From Neoarius graeffei (taxonomy: Eukaryota; Chordata; Actinopteri; Siluriformes; Ariidae), in assembly GCF_027579695.1 (NCBI RefSeq), contig NC_083569.1, positions 69,676,149 to 69,740,148 on the forward strand: DNA of 64,000 bases, in the 5' to 3' direction. Position 1 is the first letter of the stretch. Each line of letters begins with the position of its first letter. The notes below the pieces were generated by a model that saw only the letters and a list, made by a program, of their open reading frames with translations, searched no databases and was not told the DNA's origin. Of the stretch, positions 47,020-57,830 are shown in pieces. A program made the position numbers and the translations under genes.

Positions 47020-48084
47020 CCCTAGTGAATACATTGGTAACCAGCCGTTCAGACTACTGCAATAGTTTACTCTACAGACTACTTATGACTCAGCTCCAAA
47101 AGCTGTGAAGGGCTCAAAATACGACGGCTAGGCTTATTTGTAATATTTCGCGTTTTGACCACATTACGCCAGTGCTAGAAGATTTACACTGGTTGCCCAT
47201 GAAATTTTGCATTGATTTTAAGATATTGTTAATAACTGTGGCAGCATGGTGGTGTAGTGGTTAGCACTGTTGCCTCACAGCAAGAAGGTTCGACAGGGGC
47301 CTTTCTGTGTGGAGTTTGCATGTTCTCCACATGTCTGCATGGGTTTGCCCCGGTTTCCTCCAAAGACATGCCGGTTAGGCTAATTGGTGATTCTAAATTG
47401 ACCGTAGGTGTGAATGTGAGTGTGAATGGTTGTTTGTCTCTATGTGTCAGCCCTGCGATGATCTGGCGACTTGTCCAGGGTGTACCCCGCCTTTCGCCCG
47501 TAGTCAGCTGGAATAGGCTCCAGCTTGCCTGCGACCCTGTACAGGATAAGCGTTTACAGATAATGGATGGATGGGGCTAATAACTGAAAAAGCTATACAT
47601 GGCTTAGCCCTGGACTATATACTAGAATTCATTGCTTTTAGTACTCCATCACATTATAGCCTAAGGTCTAATAGTGAACTATTATTACAGCCACCAAGAG
47701 TTAAAACACTCACTACATTGGGTGACCGCACTTTTATATCTGTGGCGCCCAAACTGTGGAACAAATAACCTAGGCAGCTTTGCAACGCAGGATCTGTAGA
47801 TATTTTTTAAGAAATTACTTAAGACTTATCTTTTTAAAGAGGCTTTTCATCATTAATGTTTATATTTAGATGGTTTTATTAATTTATTATTATTATTATT
47901 ATTATGTTTTTAAATAATTTTTGGTTATGTTTTAGGTTTTCCCTTGAAGCAATTTTGGGGCTAAATTTTGTGAAATGTTGTTATTGTGTATATATACTTA
48001 ATTATTATAATACGCACGTGAACATATTTGTATGAAACCTGTGCAATATAAGTAATAATAAACAATTTTTTTCTGAGATAATTA

Positions 48085-48086
<2 letters not shown>
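47020..48086 (+). mobile_element. L2-like LINE 3' fragment, split by a SINE
   Basis: Reverse-transcriptase C-terminal blocks are on the plus strand. Before the SINE they read VTSRSDYCNSLLYRL (with one frame change), then VLEDLHWLPMKF. After it they read GLALDYILEF, YSLRSNSELLL and GDRTFISVAPKLWNK. The 3' UTR then runs to an (AC)n tail. Its last part (47957-48086) recurs inverted at 52558-52681. Confidence 0.82.
47239..47577 (+). mobile_element. SINE type 1 inside the LINE fragment
   Basis: The head is at 47239 (GGCAGCATGGTGGTGTAGTG in phase) and the tail is GGATGGATGGGG. The body has a shortened box B region. It is flanked by TAATAACTG at 47230-47238 and 47578-47586. Confidence 0.9.
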
Positions 48087-48159
<73 letters not shown>

Positions 48160-48160
48160 T
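48087..48160 (+). repeat. (AC)n microsatellite
   Basis: About 36 AC units directly following the LINE 3' UTR, probably its tail. Confidence 0.95.
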
Positions 48161-48544
48161 TGAAGCATCTCTAGTAATTTAGGCTTTGAAGCAATGGAGC
48201 AGGTTTCTCCCTAAGGCAACTCTGACACAGTTTCTTATGACAAATGCTGACTTCAAAATCCAGTGAGCTATCCATACTTCACCATTAGAGAACAATACAA
48301 CCAACCTTCATACCCAAAACCTCTGAGACTGTAGGCTTTGCATTTATTTCGAACCACATGCTTACACATATACTATAGTGCTTTCATCTAATATGGGTTG
48401 GCTAGAAGGATGGATTAACAGAATGAGTAATTAGGACATGACAGGAAGTCCCTAGATACTTACTGACAACACAATAAAGCAACATTTGAACATGAGTGCT
48501 AATGACCAGCCCATATGTTCCTTCTTTCATAGGTTTCCCAGCAA
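48161..48544. other. Unassigned intronic sequence
   Basis: Non-coding; nothing recognised. Confidence 0.45.
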
Positions 48545-48790
48545 AAACTTTTCAATTTAATTCAATTTCATTTGTAGAGTGCCCTTCAACAATAGACACT
48601 GTCTTATAGCAGTTTTCCAGAGATCCAGATGTAAATGTAGATCTCTAATGGGCAAGCCAGAGGCGACAGTGGCAAAACAGAGAGCCCCCTGAGACAACAT
48701 GAGCAGATGTGGCTGGTTTAAATGGACTAACAGGGCTAAGCTCTCCCTGTTTTTCAAAGGTAAATATACATCAGTATAAGGTTTATTTAT
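48545..48790 (+). repeat. Dispersed repeat, longer copy
   Basis: It contains TTCATTTGTAGAGTGCCCTT, ATCCAGATGTAAATGTAGAT and GGGCAAGCCAGAGGCGACAG. It is a longer and more diverged version of the repeat at 3645-3730. Confidence 0.6.
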
Positions 48791-49290
48791 TTAATCCACA
48801 TCTCTAATGGGCATAAGAAAATTACACAGAATGGTTGGGCTAATTTCATTCTAGCCCAGACTGTAAATTCATGAACGTGATTACACAGACTGAAACACCA
48901 CTCAGATTTTATCTCCATTTGGTCTGATACTCTATATGGTCAAAGGTTTATGGACACCTGACCATCACACCCATATGGGCATTGAGCATCTTCTGTAACA
49001 GATCCTTTGTTATGACTTATCCAATTATTTAGCTGACAGCATCTTCTCTGAACAGAGACTAGCTACAAGACTAGAGACGTTCTGCAAACACATCCAGCAA
49101 GCCCGGGATGTGGCTGCTAATCCAAGTTGAGGCTGAATGTAACAAGGTGGGACTTGACCTGAATGCCAACAAGACCAAGGTGATGGCTTACAACATTGAG
49201 GACCAAGACCCAATAACAACACTATCACTTAAAGAGATGTCAGATTTCAAGTACCTGGGATCCTGGGTGGAGTCTACTGAAGTAGGCATT

Positions 49291-50373
49291 CAGGCCCGCC
49301 GACAGGGGGGGGATAAACAGGTATGTTGTCCCGGGCCCAGGAATGGGGGGGCCCAGAACTGAGCTCTCATGAAGTTGCGATTATTTTATTTCATTTCAAA
49401 ATGTGTTGATTTGGGGGAGAAATGTGCTATATTTGCATTCAATAAATGATTTCTAGATCTTTTGCCTTTATTGTCTTTGAAAAAGGCGTCAAGAACCCCC
49501 TACCACCCCTAATGCAAAAATGGTTTGGTCTGACTCTTTGATTAAGGGGAAAAAAACGACATCGTTCGATCATAGCGCTTCGACAATCAGCGTGCGTGCC
49601 ATTTGCCAACATGCACAAGTCAGGAGCACAGAAAAGAAAAGAAAAGAAAAGAAAAGAAAAGAAAAGAGAAAAAGAGAGGAAGAAACCAAGAGACTCAGGG
49701 GCTCACTGCATAAATATTTTAAAAAAGATTCGGATGATGCAGCAGGTACTAGCAAAGGCAGTGGGGCAGCTGAGCCAGGTAAGACCAGTGTTGGGCACGT
49801 TACTTTCAAAAAGTAATTAGTTATAGTTACTAGTTACTTTTCCCAAAAAGTAACTGAGTTAGTAACGGAGTTACTATAACTAATTACTGGCCACTGACGA
49901 GGACAAACGCTTTGTTCCTCGACATAATGTGCATTGCACGTAAACACTCTTGCCTTTTATTTCAAGTAATGAAAAGTAATGGCTGTATTTCCAATGTGAA
50001 AACGCAGTGCTGGGCTGACCGCTCGCCATCGCTGTGTCTTCCGATTGAAAGAGCACGCAGTAGTGCAGTAGGCGTGGCCTACCTACGTATGTTGTCCAAA
50101 TCTACTCTGATTGGCTTACTGTGCCGTTGTCTCGTGTCTCCCCGCCCCACACGAAAGCAGAGTAAAGAAAGGCTGAACGAGCAGCGTGCCAGATGAGAAC
50201 AGCTTTAATAAAGTAACGCATAGCATTTTATTGTAAGTAACGGGAACGGCGTTATAACGATGTAAAAAGTAATTAGTTAGATTACTCATTACTAAAAAAA
50301 GTAACGCCATTAGTAACGCCGTTTATTTCAGAGCATTTTGTCCCGGGCCCAGCCAAAGCTGTCAGCGGCCCTG
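49291..50373 (+). mobile_element. hAT element, internally deleted
   Basis: Inverted termini: CAGGCCCGCCGACAG at the left and, complemented, CAGGGCCGCTGACAG at the right. Flanking 8-bp sites are TAGGCATT and CGGGCATT (two mismatches), as hAT would give. Near 49608 a start MHKSGAQKRKEKKR resembles the N-terminus of a hAT transposase. An (AAAAG)n run expands the lysine/glutamate stretch and shifts the frame to RGSLHKYFKKDSDDAAG. The rest of the transposase is gone. Confidence 0.72.
49786..50328. mobile_element. Small DNA element nested in the hAT copy
   Basis: Starts CAGTGTTGGGCACGTTACTT and has repeated AAAGTAATTAGTTA and GTAACGCC blocks arranged in inverted fashion near both ends. The right terminus lacks the expected complement of CAGTGTTGGG, so it is truncated. 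Boundaries are approximate. Confidence 0.6.
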
Positions 50374-50984
50374 CGGGCATTAAATGTTGGAAAGCTCTAG
50401 CGTGGAAAGCACTAAACAGCATGAAGAGAACATGGGAGTCAAGAATGTCAAGGGAGGTCAAGTTGAGCTAGGCCACAGTAGAGTCTGTTCTACTGTATGG
50501 ATATGGGGCTTGGACCCTAGCACCAGGGCTTGAAAGATCTCTCAATGGTTGCTACACATGCACGCTGCGTACACATGCTCCTTAACGTTAGCTGGAGGTA
50601 GCACATCACAAATGAAGTGCTATATGGCAAGCTACCAAAGATCACTGATAAGATAGTGGCTAGGAGGATGCAGCTGGCCGGACACTGCTTTAGACATCCA
50701 GAGCTGGCAGCTAGTCAGCTAATCACATGGGAACCGATGCATGGGCAAAAGAGATGGGTAAGACCAAGAGTAAGTTTTGTTGATGTATTGAAGAAGGATG
50801 CGGGAGCTGGGAGCTCAGAGGAACTGGATTCGTATTTAAGGGATCGCAGAGACTAAATGATCCGTACTAGGGCTCAGCTGAGGCCACTAGTTTTCACAGA
50901 TTTGCACAGAATTTATTTTCTTTATCTTCTCTTCTTGTCTGATTTTTGAACTGATCACATGGCATATTGAAAAAAAATGAAATG

Positions 50985-51346
50985 GGAGCGGGTTGCTGGT
51001 GTAGTGGTTAGCACTGTTGCCTCACACCAAGAAGGTTCTGGGTTTGAGCCCAGTGGCCGATGAGGGTCTTTCTGTGTGGAGTTTGCATGTGCTCTGCACG
51101 GGTTTCCTTTGGGTGCTCCGGTTTCCCTCAGTCTAAAGACATGCAGGTTAGGCTAATTGGTGGCTCTAAATTGACCGTAGGTGTGAATGTGAGTGTGAAT
51201 GGTTGTTTGTCTATGTGTCAGCCCTGCGATGATCTGGCGACTTGTCCAGGGTGTACCCCATCTCTCGCCCATAGTCAACTGGGATAGGCTCCAGCTTGCT
51301 TGTGACCCTGTACAGGATAAGCGGTTATGGATAATGGACAGATGAA
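50985..51346 (+). mobile_element. SINE type 1
   Basis: Head GGGTTGCTGGTGTAGTGG, box B-like GGTTTGAGCCC, body and a GGATAATGGACAG tail. It is flanked by ATGAAATG at 50977-50984 and 51347-51354. Confidence 0.9.
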
Positions 51347-51354
51347 ATGAAATG

Positions 51355-52277
51355 TTTTTTATTCTCTCTGCATCAAATTCAGAATATGTGTCTCAACTGT
51401 TGAGTCTGTGATACTAATCAAAAGTGGTGACTTGAAGAACTGCTGTCATCATGGCCATGTTAGTCGCTCATCCAGACATTTGTAAGCAAGGAATTTTATG
51501 TCATTGGACCTGAATATCCAAGGTCTAGCATCTAGTGGTAGCCATATTTGTTCAGACCAGGGTTTACAATAGTCGTTATCCATGTAGAAATATTATTATT
51601 TTTGGTCAACCTTACTAATGAATCAATGTAAATATTTAATGCTTAATGTTAAATGTAATAGTGGATTAAAGCCAGGATTCACTACTTTAAACTCATCTAG
51701 AACACAAGAAAATGACCAATAGACACATATGAGAAAGGCAAATAGTTTTTCTTTTTTCTTTTAAAAATATGATAATTGGCCAGGGCTGTGTCATCATGAA
51801 CAATAATCTATGGATTTGTGTACAGGACTTATTTCTATGTAAATCCCTCATGGGGACAGATAGAGGCTTTAACTGTGCCTGTCTTTGAAAAGGAGACAGA
51901 ATGTGGTGATTATGGGTTGCGTAAAGTGTCACCATGTTGGTGTTGGGATTAAGAGACACTTAAAAGAACATTCTTGACAAAGTCTATCATTAAATATGTG
52001 ATTCTGCTGCTGTTTATAGCAGACTGATATGCTTTAGGAATAAATTCACATTTCCAAAAGGTATAATCATTAGGCTTTATGGTTATGCTTAGGTATTTAT
52101 GAGTATGCCTCAGAGAACTGGGGATGAAGCCAGGCAGGAAACAGAAAACGAAAACAGATCAGCCTTACTTGAGGGCTAATACGTACAATACATATAAAGT
52201 AATGCAAAGGCTAGAGTCACCAGATATATAAATACAGTTTTAAAAATCTTGTTCTACACAAAACATCTCTCTATGTA
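51355..52277. other. Unassigned intronic sequence
   Basis: Non-coding, AT-rich; nothing recognised. Confidence 0.5.
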
Positions 52278-52557
52278 CAGTGGTGCTTGAAAGTTTGTGA
52301 ACCCTTTAGAATGTTCTATATTTCTGCATAAGTATGACTGAAAACATCATCAGATTTTCACACAAGTCCTAAAAGTAGATAAAGAGAACCCAGTTACGGC
52401 ACGGTGGTGTAGTGGTTAGCACTGTCGCCTCACAGCAAGAAGGTTCCGGGTTCTAACCCAGCAGCCGGCGAGGGCCTTTCTGTGTGGAGTTTGCATGTTC
52501 TCCCTGTGTCTGCGTGGGTTTCCTCCGGGTGCTCCGGTTTCCCCCACAATCCAAATA

Positions 52558-53085
52558 CGTGTGTGTCTAATTATCTCAGAAAAAAATTGTTTATTATTAC
52601 TTATATTGCACAGGTTTCATACAAATATGTTCACGTGCGTATTATAATAATTAAGTATATATACATAATAACAACATTTCAGGGGCGGCACGGTGGTGTA
52701 GTGGTTAGCGCTGTTGCCTCACAGCAAGAAGGTCCGGGTTCGAGCCCCGTGGCCGGCGAGGGCCTTTCTGTGCGGAGTTTGCATGTTCTCCCCGTGTCCG
52801 CGTGGGTTTCCTCCGGGTGCTCCGGTTTCCCCCACAGTCCAAAGACATGCAGGTTAGGTTAACTGGTGACTCTAAATTGACCGTAGGTGTGAATGTGAGT
52901 GTGAATGGTTGTCTGTGTCTATGTGTCAGCCCTGTGATGACCTGGCGACTTGTCCAGGGTGTACCCCGCCTTTCGCCCGTAGTCAGCTGGGATAGGCTCC
53001 AGCTTGCCTGCGACCCTGTAGAAGGATAAAGCAGCTAGAGATAATGAGATGAGATGAGAACAACATTTCACAAAATTTAGCCCCA
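52558..53085 (-). mobile_element. L2-like LINE 3' tail, inserted in the SINE
   Basis: 52558-52681 plus 53071-53085 is the reverse complement of 47957-48090, including TTATTATAATACGCACGTGA and the (AC)n tail (here GTGTGTGT). It is therefore a heavily 5'-truncated LINE insertion on the minus strand. Confidence 0.8.
52682..53058 (+). mobile_element. SINE type 1 nested in the L2 tail
   Basis: Full length with box A, box B (GGTTCGAGCCC) and a GATGAGATGAG tail. It is flanked by AACAACATTTCA at 52670-52681 and 53059-53070. This is the youngest layer of this branch of the stack. Confidence 0.95.
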
Positions 53086-53538
53086 GTTAGGTTGACGTGG
53101 GGCGGCCTTGGGCTGAGGTGCCCTTGAGCAAGGTACCTGACCCCTGACTGCTCCCTGGGCGCTCTGGTGTGGCTGCCCACTGCTCTGGGTGTGTGTGCGC
53201 GTGTGTTCACTGCTTCAGATGGGTTAAATGCAGAGGATGAATTTCACTGTGCTTGAAGTGTGCATGTGACGAATAAAGGTTTCTTCTTCTTCTCAAAATG
53301 AGGCAAAAATATTATACTTGGTCATTTATTTATTGAGGAAAATCATCCAATATTACATATCTGTGAGTGGCAAAAGTATGTAAACCTCTAGGATTAGCAG
53401 TTAATTTGAAGGTGAAATTAGAGTCAGGTGTTGTCAATCAATGGGATGACAATCAGGTGTGAGTGGGCACCCTGTTTTATTTAAAGAACAGGGATCTATC
53501 AAAGTCTGATCTTCACAACACGTTTGTGGAAATGTATC

Positions 53539-53654
53539 ATGGCACAAACAAAGGAGATTTCTGAGGACCTCAGAAAAAGCGTTGTTGATGCTCATCAGGC
53601 TGGAAAAGGTTACAAAACCATCTCTAAAGAGTTTGGACTCCACCAATCCACAGT
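53539..53654 (+). pseudogene. Family C transposase, N-terminal piece
   Basis: Starts MAQTKEISEDLRKSVVDAHQ at 53539 and runs through the first helix-turn-helix to GLHQST before the LINE interrupts it within the next codon. The remainder of the gene resumes at 63226. Confidence 0.88.
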
Positions 53655-53821
53655 CCCCTCTCGATGTGTTGCTACCTTGTCGTGGTGGGGGGGCTTGTGT
53701 GCCTCCATGACCCTGAGGGCTATACCGGCGGGGGCTAGACCCCTGGCAGGTGCAACCAAGCCGGGCAGGGCTCAGGGTAGAGGACAGATGAAGAGCAGCA
53801 CCTGGTCCTCCAGGTTGGGGG

Positions 53822-55468
53822 TTGGGCGTGGGGTTAACAACCCCACCTTGGAAAAAACAAATTGTTACAGAATCGCAAACAAGAAACTCAAAAGTCACTA
53901 AAGTTCTGGGAGAAGATGGACCTATGGCTGGAGAACAAATGATGCCTAGTAGTGAAAGCCTTATGGAAGCTACTAGGCGGACAACCATCATCTCTACCAG
54001 GACCACAACTAACATGGGAACATGGAACATCAGAACCATGTTTGAAACTGGTAAAACAGCTCAAGTGGCGGCAGAGATGAGACGCTACAACCTAGATCTC
54101 CTGGGAATCTGCGAGTCTAGGTGGACAGGCTCTGGCCAGCACAAACTAGCCACAGGGGAGCTGCTGCTGTTCTCAGGTCACGAGGAAGCAAACGCACCCC
54201 ACAGGCAGGGAGTGGCCCTGATGTTAACGAAGATGGCCCAAAGAGCTCTCATTGGATGGGAGGCACATGGCCCACGTATCATCACAGCCTACTTCCGCAC
54301 AACCAACAGGAAAATCAACTTGGATGTCATCCAATGTTATGCCCCAACCAATGAGAGCGATGAGAACAGCAAAGAGGATTTCTATAACAGGCTACAGACC
54401 ATAATCCAGGCGCGGCCAAGAAGAAACATCATTGTCGCCATGGGTGACTTCAACGCCAAGATCGGCAAAAACAACCAAGGGTTCGAAGGAATAATGGGAA
54501 AAGAAGGCTTGGGGGAAATGAATGAGAATGGGGAGAGATTTGCCAACTTGTGTGCCACTACAAACCTTGTCATTGGGGGGAGCTTCTTCCAACACAAGCG
54601 GATACACAAGGCTACCTGGGTATCACCAGACCTCAGGACCGAAAATCAGATTGACCATGTCTGCACTGGAAAAAGGTTCAGAAGATCACTGGAAGATGTA
54701 CGGGTCAGAAGGGGAGCGGACGTTGCATCGGCCCACCATTTACTGAGCGCCCGCATAAAACTCAAGCTGAAGCGAAACTGGACAGGACAATCCAGTCAGT
54801 GCCAGAGGTACAACATCACCGCCCTGAAGGAAATAGACAGGCTAGAACAATTTAAAACTACACTTTCAAAAAAGGCCCAGATCCTACAACAACAGACTGA
54901 GGAAAAGACTATGGATGAAAAGTGGCAGAGCATTAAAGAGGCAGTAACATCGACATGCCAAGAAGTGCTGGGTTACAAGAAGCAGGGACATAAAGAATGG
55001 ATCTCAGCGGAGACGTTAAAAAACATACAAGAGAGGAAAAGGAAGAAAGCAGATATGAACAACAGCCGCACGCGTGCTAGGAAAGTTAAGGCCAAAGAAG
55101 AATATACAAAAGCAAACAGAATAGTTAAGAAGGGTTTAAGAGCAGACAAGAGAAGATACATGGAAACCCTGGCATCCGAGGCAGAAGACGCAGCCCAAAA
55201 GGGCAACATGAGGGAGCTGTATGCCAACATCAAAAAGCTCTCAGGTAAATTTAACCAACCAGAGAAGCCAGTGAAGGACAGAGATGGGAAAAGTATTCCA
55301 GGGTTAGAACAACAAAAGCGGAGATGGGTAGAGCATTTTGAGGATCTCTTAAATAGGCCTTCTCCACCAAACCCATTAAATATCCAGCCAGCCAGCTGTG
55401 ATCTCCCTATTGCTTGTGATGTTCCATCAAAGGAAGAAATGTACAGTATAAGGCCATCAAGCAACTGA
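53822..55468 (+). pseudogene. LINE endonuclease and N-terminal RT region
   Basis: An apurinic-type endonuclease opens the coding region: NMGTWNIRTM, LDLLGICESRWTG, VIQCYAPTNES and VAMGDFNAKIG. The usual SDH block near 54728-54739 reads SAH, so the catalytic aspartate is changed to alanine. A lysine-rich linker follows (FNQPEKPVKDRDGK). Near 55448 one base appears lost, so the frame ends at 55468 while the RT start block (AIKQLRSGKSAGPDG) continues in another frame up to the BEL insertion at 55501. The start at 53822 is the first in-frame Met; the true start may be the Met of NMGTW. Confidence 0.83.
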
Positions 55469-55500
55469 GAAGCGGGAAGTCCGCTGGACCTGATGGTATT

Positions 55501-55911
55501 TGTTGCGTCCGTTAAGTTATTAGTGAGTAGGAGGAGTCAAGTTGGGCAATCAATTAAAGCAATTGGATGCAATGAGTGGAGAGGACTTTCTTACTTACCT
55601 TGTTAAAGTGTTTGGAGCTGGTAAATCCTCATAGGCTGGTTTGTATCCAATGAAATTTAGAATGTATAAAAGTTGGAGTGCGCACAAAGTCAGTATTGCC
55701 ATCTTGTCAAGAGAGCTACACGGCACCGGTTTATAACCTGCCAAACGCTGGTGCTGTACTGCCACTAATGTACTGTACTGCCTAATACTGTAGCATGTAC
55801 AGCTACTGAAGCAAATTGTGGACAAAATAAAATAAACCAAAGACGAGTTATAACCTTCCAGTGTGCTCTTTTGATGCCCCGTTCGGTGGGAAAATCAGGA
55901 AGAACCGAACA
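55501..55911 (+). repeat. BEL/Pao 5' LTR
   Basis: 411 bp from TGTTGCGTCC to ACCGAACA. A TATA box, TATAAAAG, at 55665-55672 and overlapping AATAAA signals at 55826-55836 mark the usual promoter and poly(A) positions. Confidence 0.92.
55665..55672 (+). promoter_or_regulatory. TATA box of the LTR
   Basis: TATAAAAG in the middle of the 5' LTR; the same sequence is in the 3' LTR. It is the likely core promoter of the retrotransposon. Confidence 0.65.
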
Positions 55912-56150
55912 GTTATAAACCGACGCCCACTGCACCGGAGGAAGTGCAGCAAATTAATCCCTGGGACCGATTCAAAAAGGACTCAATTATTTGCTTGTGG
56001 AATAGCCAGCCTGTCACTCCTGTGCCTGCCTGCACCATTGTCCAGTCCTGCCACTGACTACATAGCCCATTGACGAGGATAAAGGAGTTCTAAAGGCCCA
56101 TTGGTGGCAACAGTTAGTTCCCCGGTCAACATAAAAGGAGTTCAAGTAAA

Positions 56151-57830
56151 ATGGCAGACTTGGATAAATTTAAAAGTGCACGTTCAAGAGCACAAGCAGT
56201 ATTCACCAAGAGGGCCAACGCACTCACCAAGCCAGGACTATTGGAGTCAACTGAAATTATTAAAGAATGGAAAAGTTTCAAAGCTGACTTCTCAAAAGTC
56301 ACTGACGTGGGGTATGAGTATGTAGAAGTTCTACGGGAAACCCCTGGTGAAGAGGCTGAAGCATGCGCAAATGAGATTGAGAAAAAGACCCAGGAGTGTG
56401 AAAATCGCTTCCTGGAAGTTAAAAGGACCACTCAAGAGACTTTCTGGAATAATTATGCTGAGGAGGCATTTTTTAAACAAGCCAGAATGGCTGAGTCTGC
56501 TGTCACACAAGCCGAGGAGGAGGAAATCAGTTCTCAAGACTCGTTCAAGGACCGCAGACTGAGGAACAGAGTCCTGGACCGTGAGATTGTGGAGCTTGGA
56601 CACATGCTGATGGAGTGGGAAGAGCTGATTCCGGGACCAAAGTCCTTGGACCTGCAAATGTGTTATGGTGGACTGAAAAAGCGAGTCCTGGTATTGTGTG
56701 ACAAGTTGGAGGAAGACGAAGCAGAAGAGCTGAGGAGTGGAGGAAGAAAAGGAGTGGATGGAGACATCGCTGCTGATCGAATAAAGGATCCTTCCTTCCT
56801 CTCCCTTCCTGACCTGTCGGTTGACACAAAGATAAAGCCCCGTATGAATGTCGGGGTGTCAATCATAAATACTCAGCCACCCTCCCGGCAAAGCAGCCCA
56901 AGACCAGCCCAAGTAGACAGTAATTCCAAGCCCCAAATCAGCCTTCAACGAGCACGATTGCCCACATTCTCTGGTGAGATGAGGGATTATTATCACTGGA
57001 AGTCTGAGTGGGAGGACTTGCAGGAATTGGGCAACCCAGAAGGTGTGGACTGCATTGCAAAATTCCACCTATTAAATAGTTTAGATGAGAAGGTCAAAAA
57101 GGAGCTTGTCCTAACCAGTTGTGGATCAACTAAAGATGTGTTTAAATTGCTGGATAATAAATATGGGAACAAGGCAAAGATAGTTTTGCTCATCATTAAC
57201 GAGGTCCAGTCTCTGCCCCCCATCAAAGGAAACAACCCGAGGAAAACAATCGAGCTCATTCAGGCTGTGGAAAGAGCGCTGTGCAGCCTCCAGATCCTGG
57301 GCGAAGAGGATGCTGTAAAAAACCGCATTGTTGCTCAATCCCTAGAAAGCAAGCTGCCCAGTTCTCTTAAGAAGGAGTGGATAGTGTATAAAATTGACCC
57401 TGCAAATCATTTCTCTCCACTAAATCACTTTGATTCTCTCCTGGAATTCCTAAAAAAGCAGGAAGAAATTTTGGAAGAATTGGATCAGTTGGAGCAGAGT
57501 CCAGCAGAAAAAGGCCCTGGAGGTCTCAAAGGCCACTCAAACAAAACAGTCCAGAAGTCTTTCACCAAGTCTACGGCAGGTCAAAAGGATGATCAGCTAA
57601 GCTGTCCTGTCTGTGATGATAACTCCCATGCCGGCAAGCTGTTTTCTTGCAAAGTGTTCAGAGAACAAAACTTTTCAAGTAAAATGGCCCATGTGAAAAA
57701 AATTGGGTTGTGCACTGTGTTTACGGTCTCACCCCAAGGATGGGAAAGGATGTACGCCCAGATTTCTCTGCCCAAAGGTAGACTGTCGGAAGGAAGGGGG
57801 TTCGGACCACAACTACCTGCTGTGTTCTAA
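56151..57830 (+). pseudogene. BEL/Pao gag region
   Basis: Structural and nucleic-acid-binding part of the element. It begins MADLDKFKSARSRAQAVFTK, a charged, helical N-terminus with Glu/Lys-rich stretches. Then come a proline-rich spacer and the DUF1759-like block with LPTFSGEMRDYYHWKSEW and LLDNKYGNKAK (about residues 270-345). A Cys-His cluster starts at LSCPVCDDNSHAG, but the frame leaves the family pattern at about 57705 and ends at 57830. The zinc-knuckle region and all of pol continue in another frame from 57703. Because the cluster is split between frames I infer a single-base change and not a programmed shift. Confidence 0.82.

Larger units (their letters stand above)
49029..50856 (+). 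pseudogene. LINE reverse-transcriptase fragment, split by a hAT element
   Basis: Before the insertion: GLDLNANKTKVMAYNIE and FKYLGSWVEST. After it: blocks resembling AWKALNSMKRTWESRMS, then GKLPKITDKIVARRMQLAGH and PRVSFVDVLKKDAG, ending in a stop at about 50854. These are palm-to-C-terminal segments of a LINE polymerase of the endonuclease/RT type, common in fish and corals. The 5' part including the catalytic FADD box is missing, and frames change within it. Confidence 0.75.
52397..53293 (+). mobile_element. SINE type 2, interrupted by an L2 tail
   Basis: The head and body are at 52397-52557 (ACGGTGGTGTAGTGGTTAGC, GGTTCTAACCC). The 3' half resumes at 53086 (GTTAGGTTGACGTGGGGCGG, GTTCACTGCTTCAGATGGGT) and ends GACGAATAAAGGTTTCTTC. 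The host Tc1 continues on both sides. Confidence 0.85.

Noticed and set aside
55595..55840. 81-codon minus-strand frame, repeated at 61443-61688, as a duplicated small gene
   Set aside because: Both lie inside the two identical LTRs, antisense to the element; they are copies only because the LTRs are copies.
56126..57259. Minus-strand open frames opposite the BEL gag region
   Set aside because: They have no family resemblance and mirror the codon pattern of the plus-strand gag; shadow frames.
57700..57830. Programmed ribosomal frameshift between gag and pol of the BEL element
   Set aside because: The Cys-His cluster itself is split between frames and BEL elements usually have one continuous polyprotein, so a mutation is the simpler reading; no slippery site is evident.
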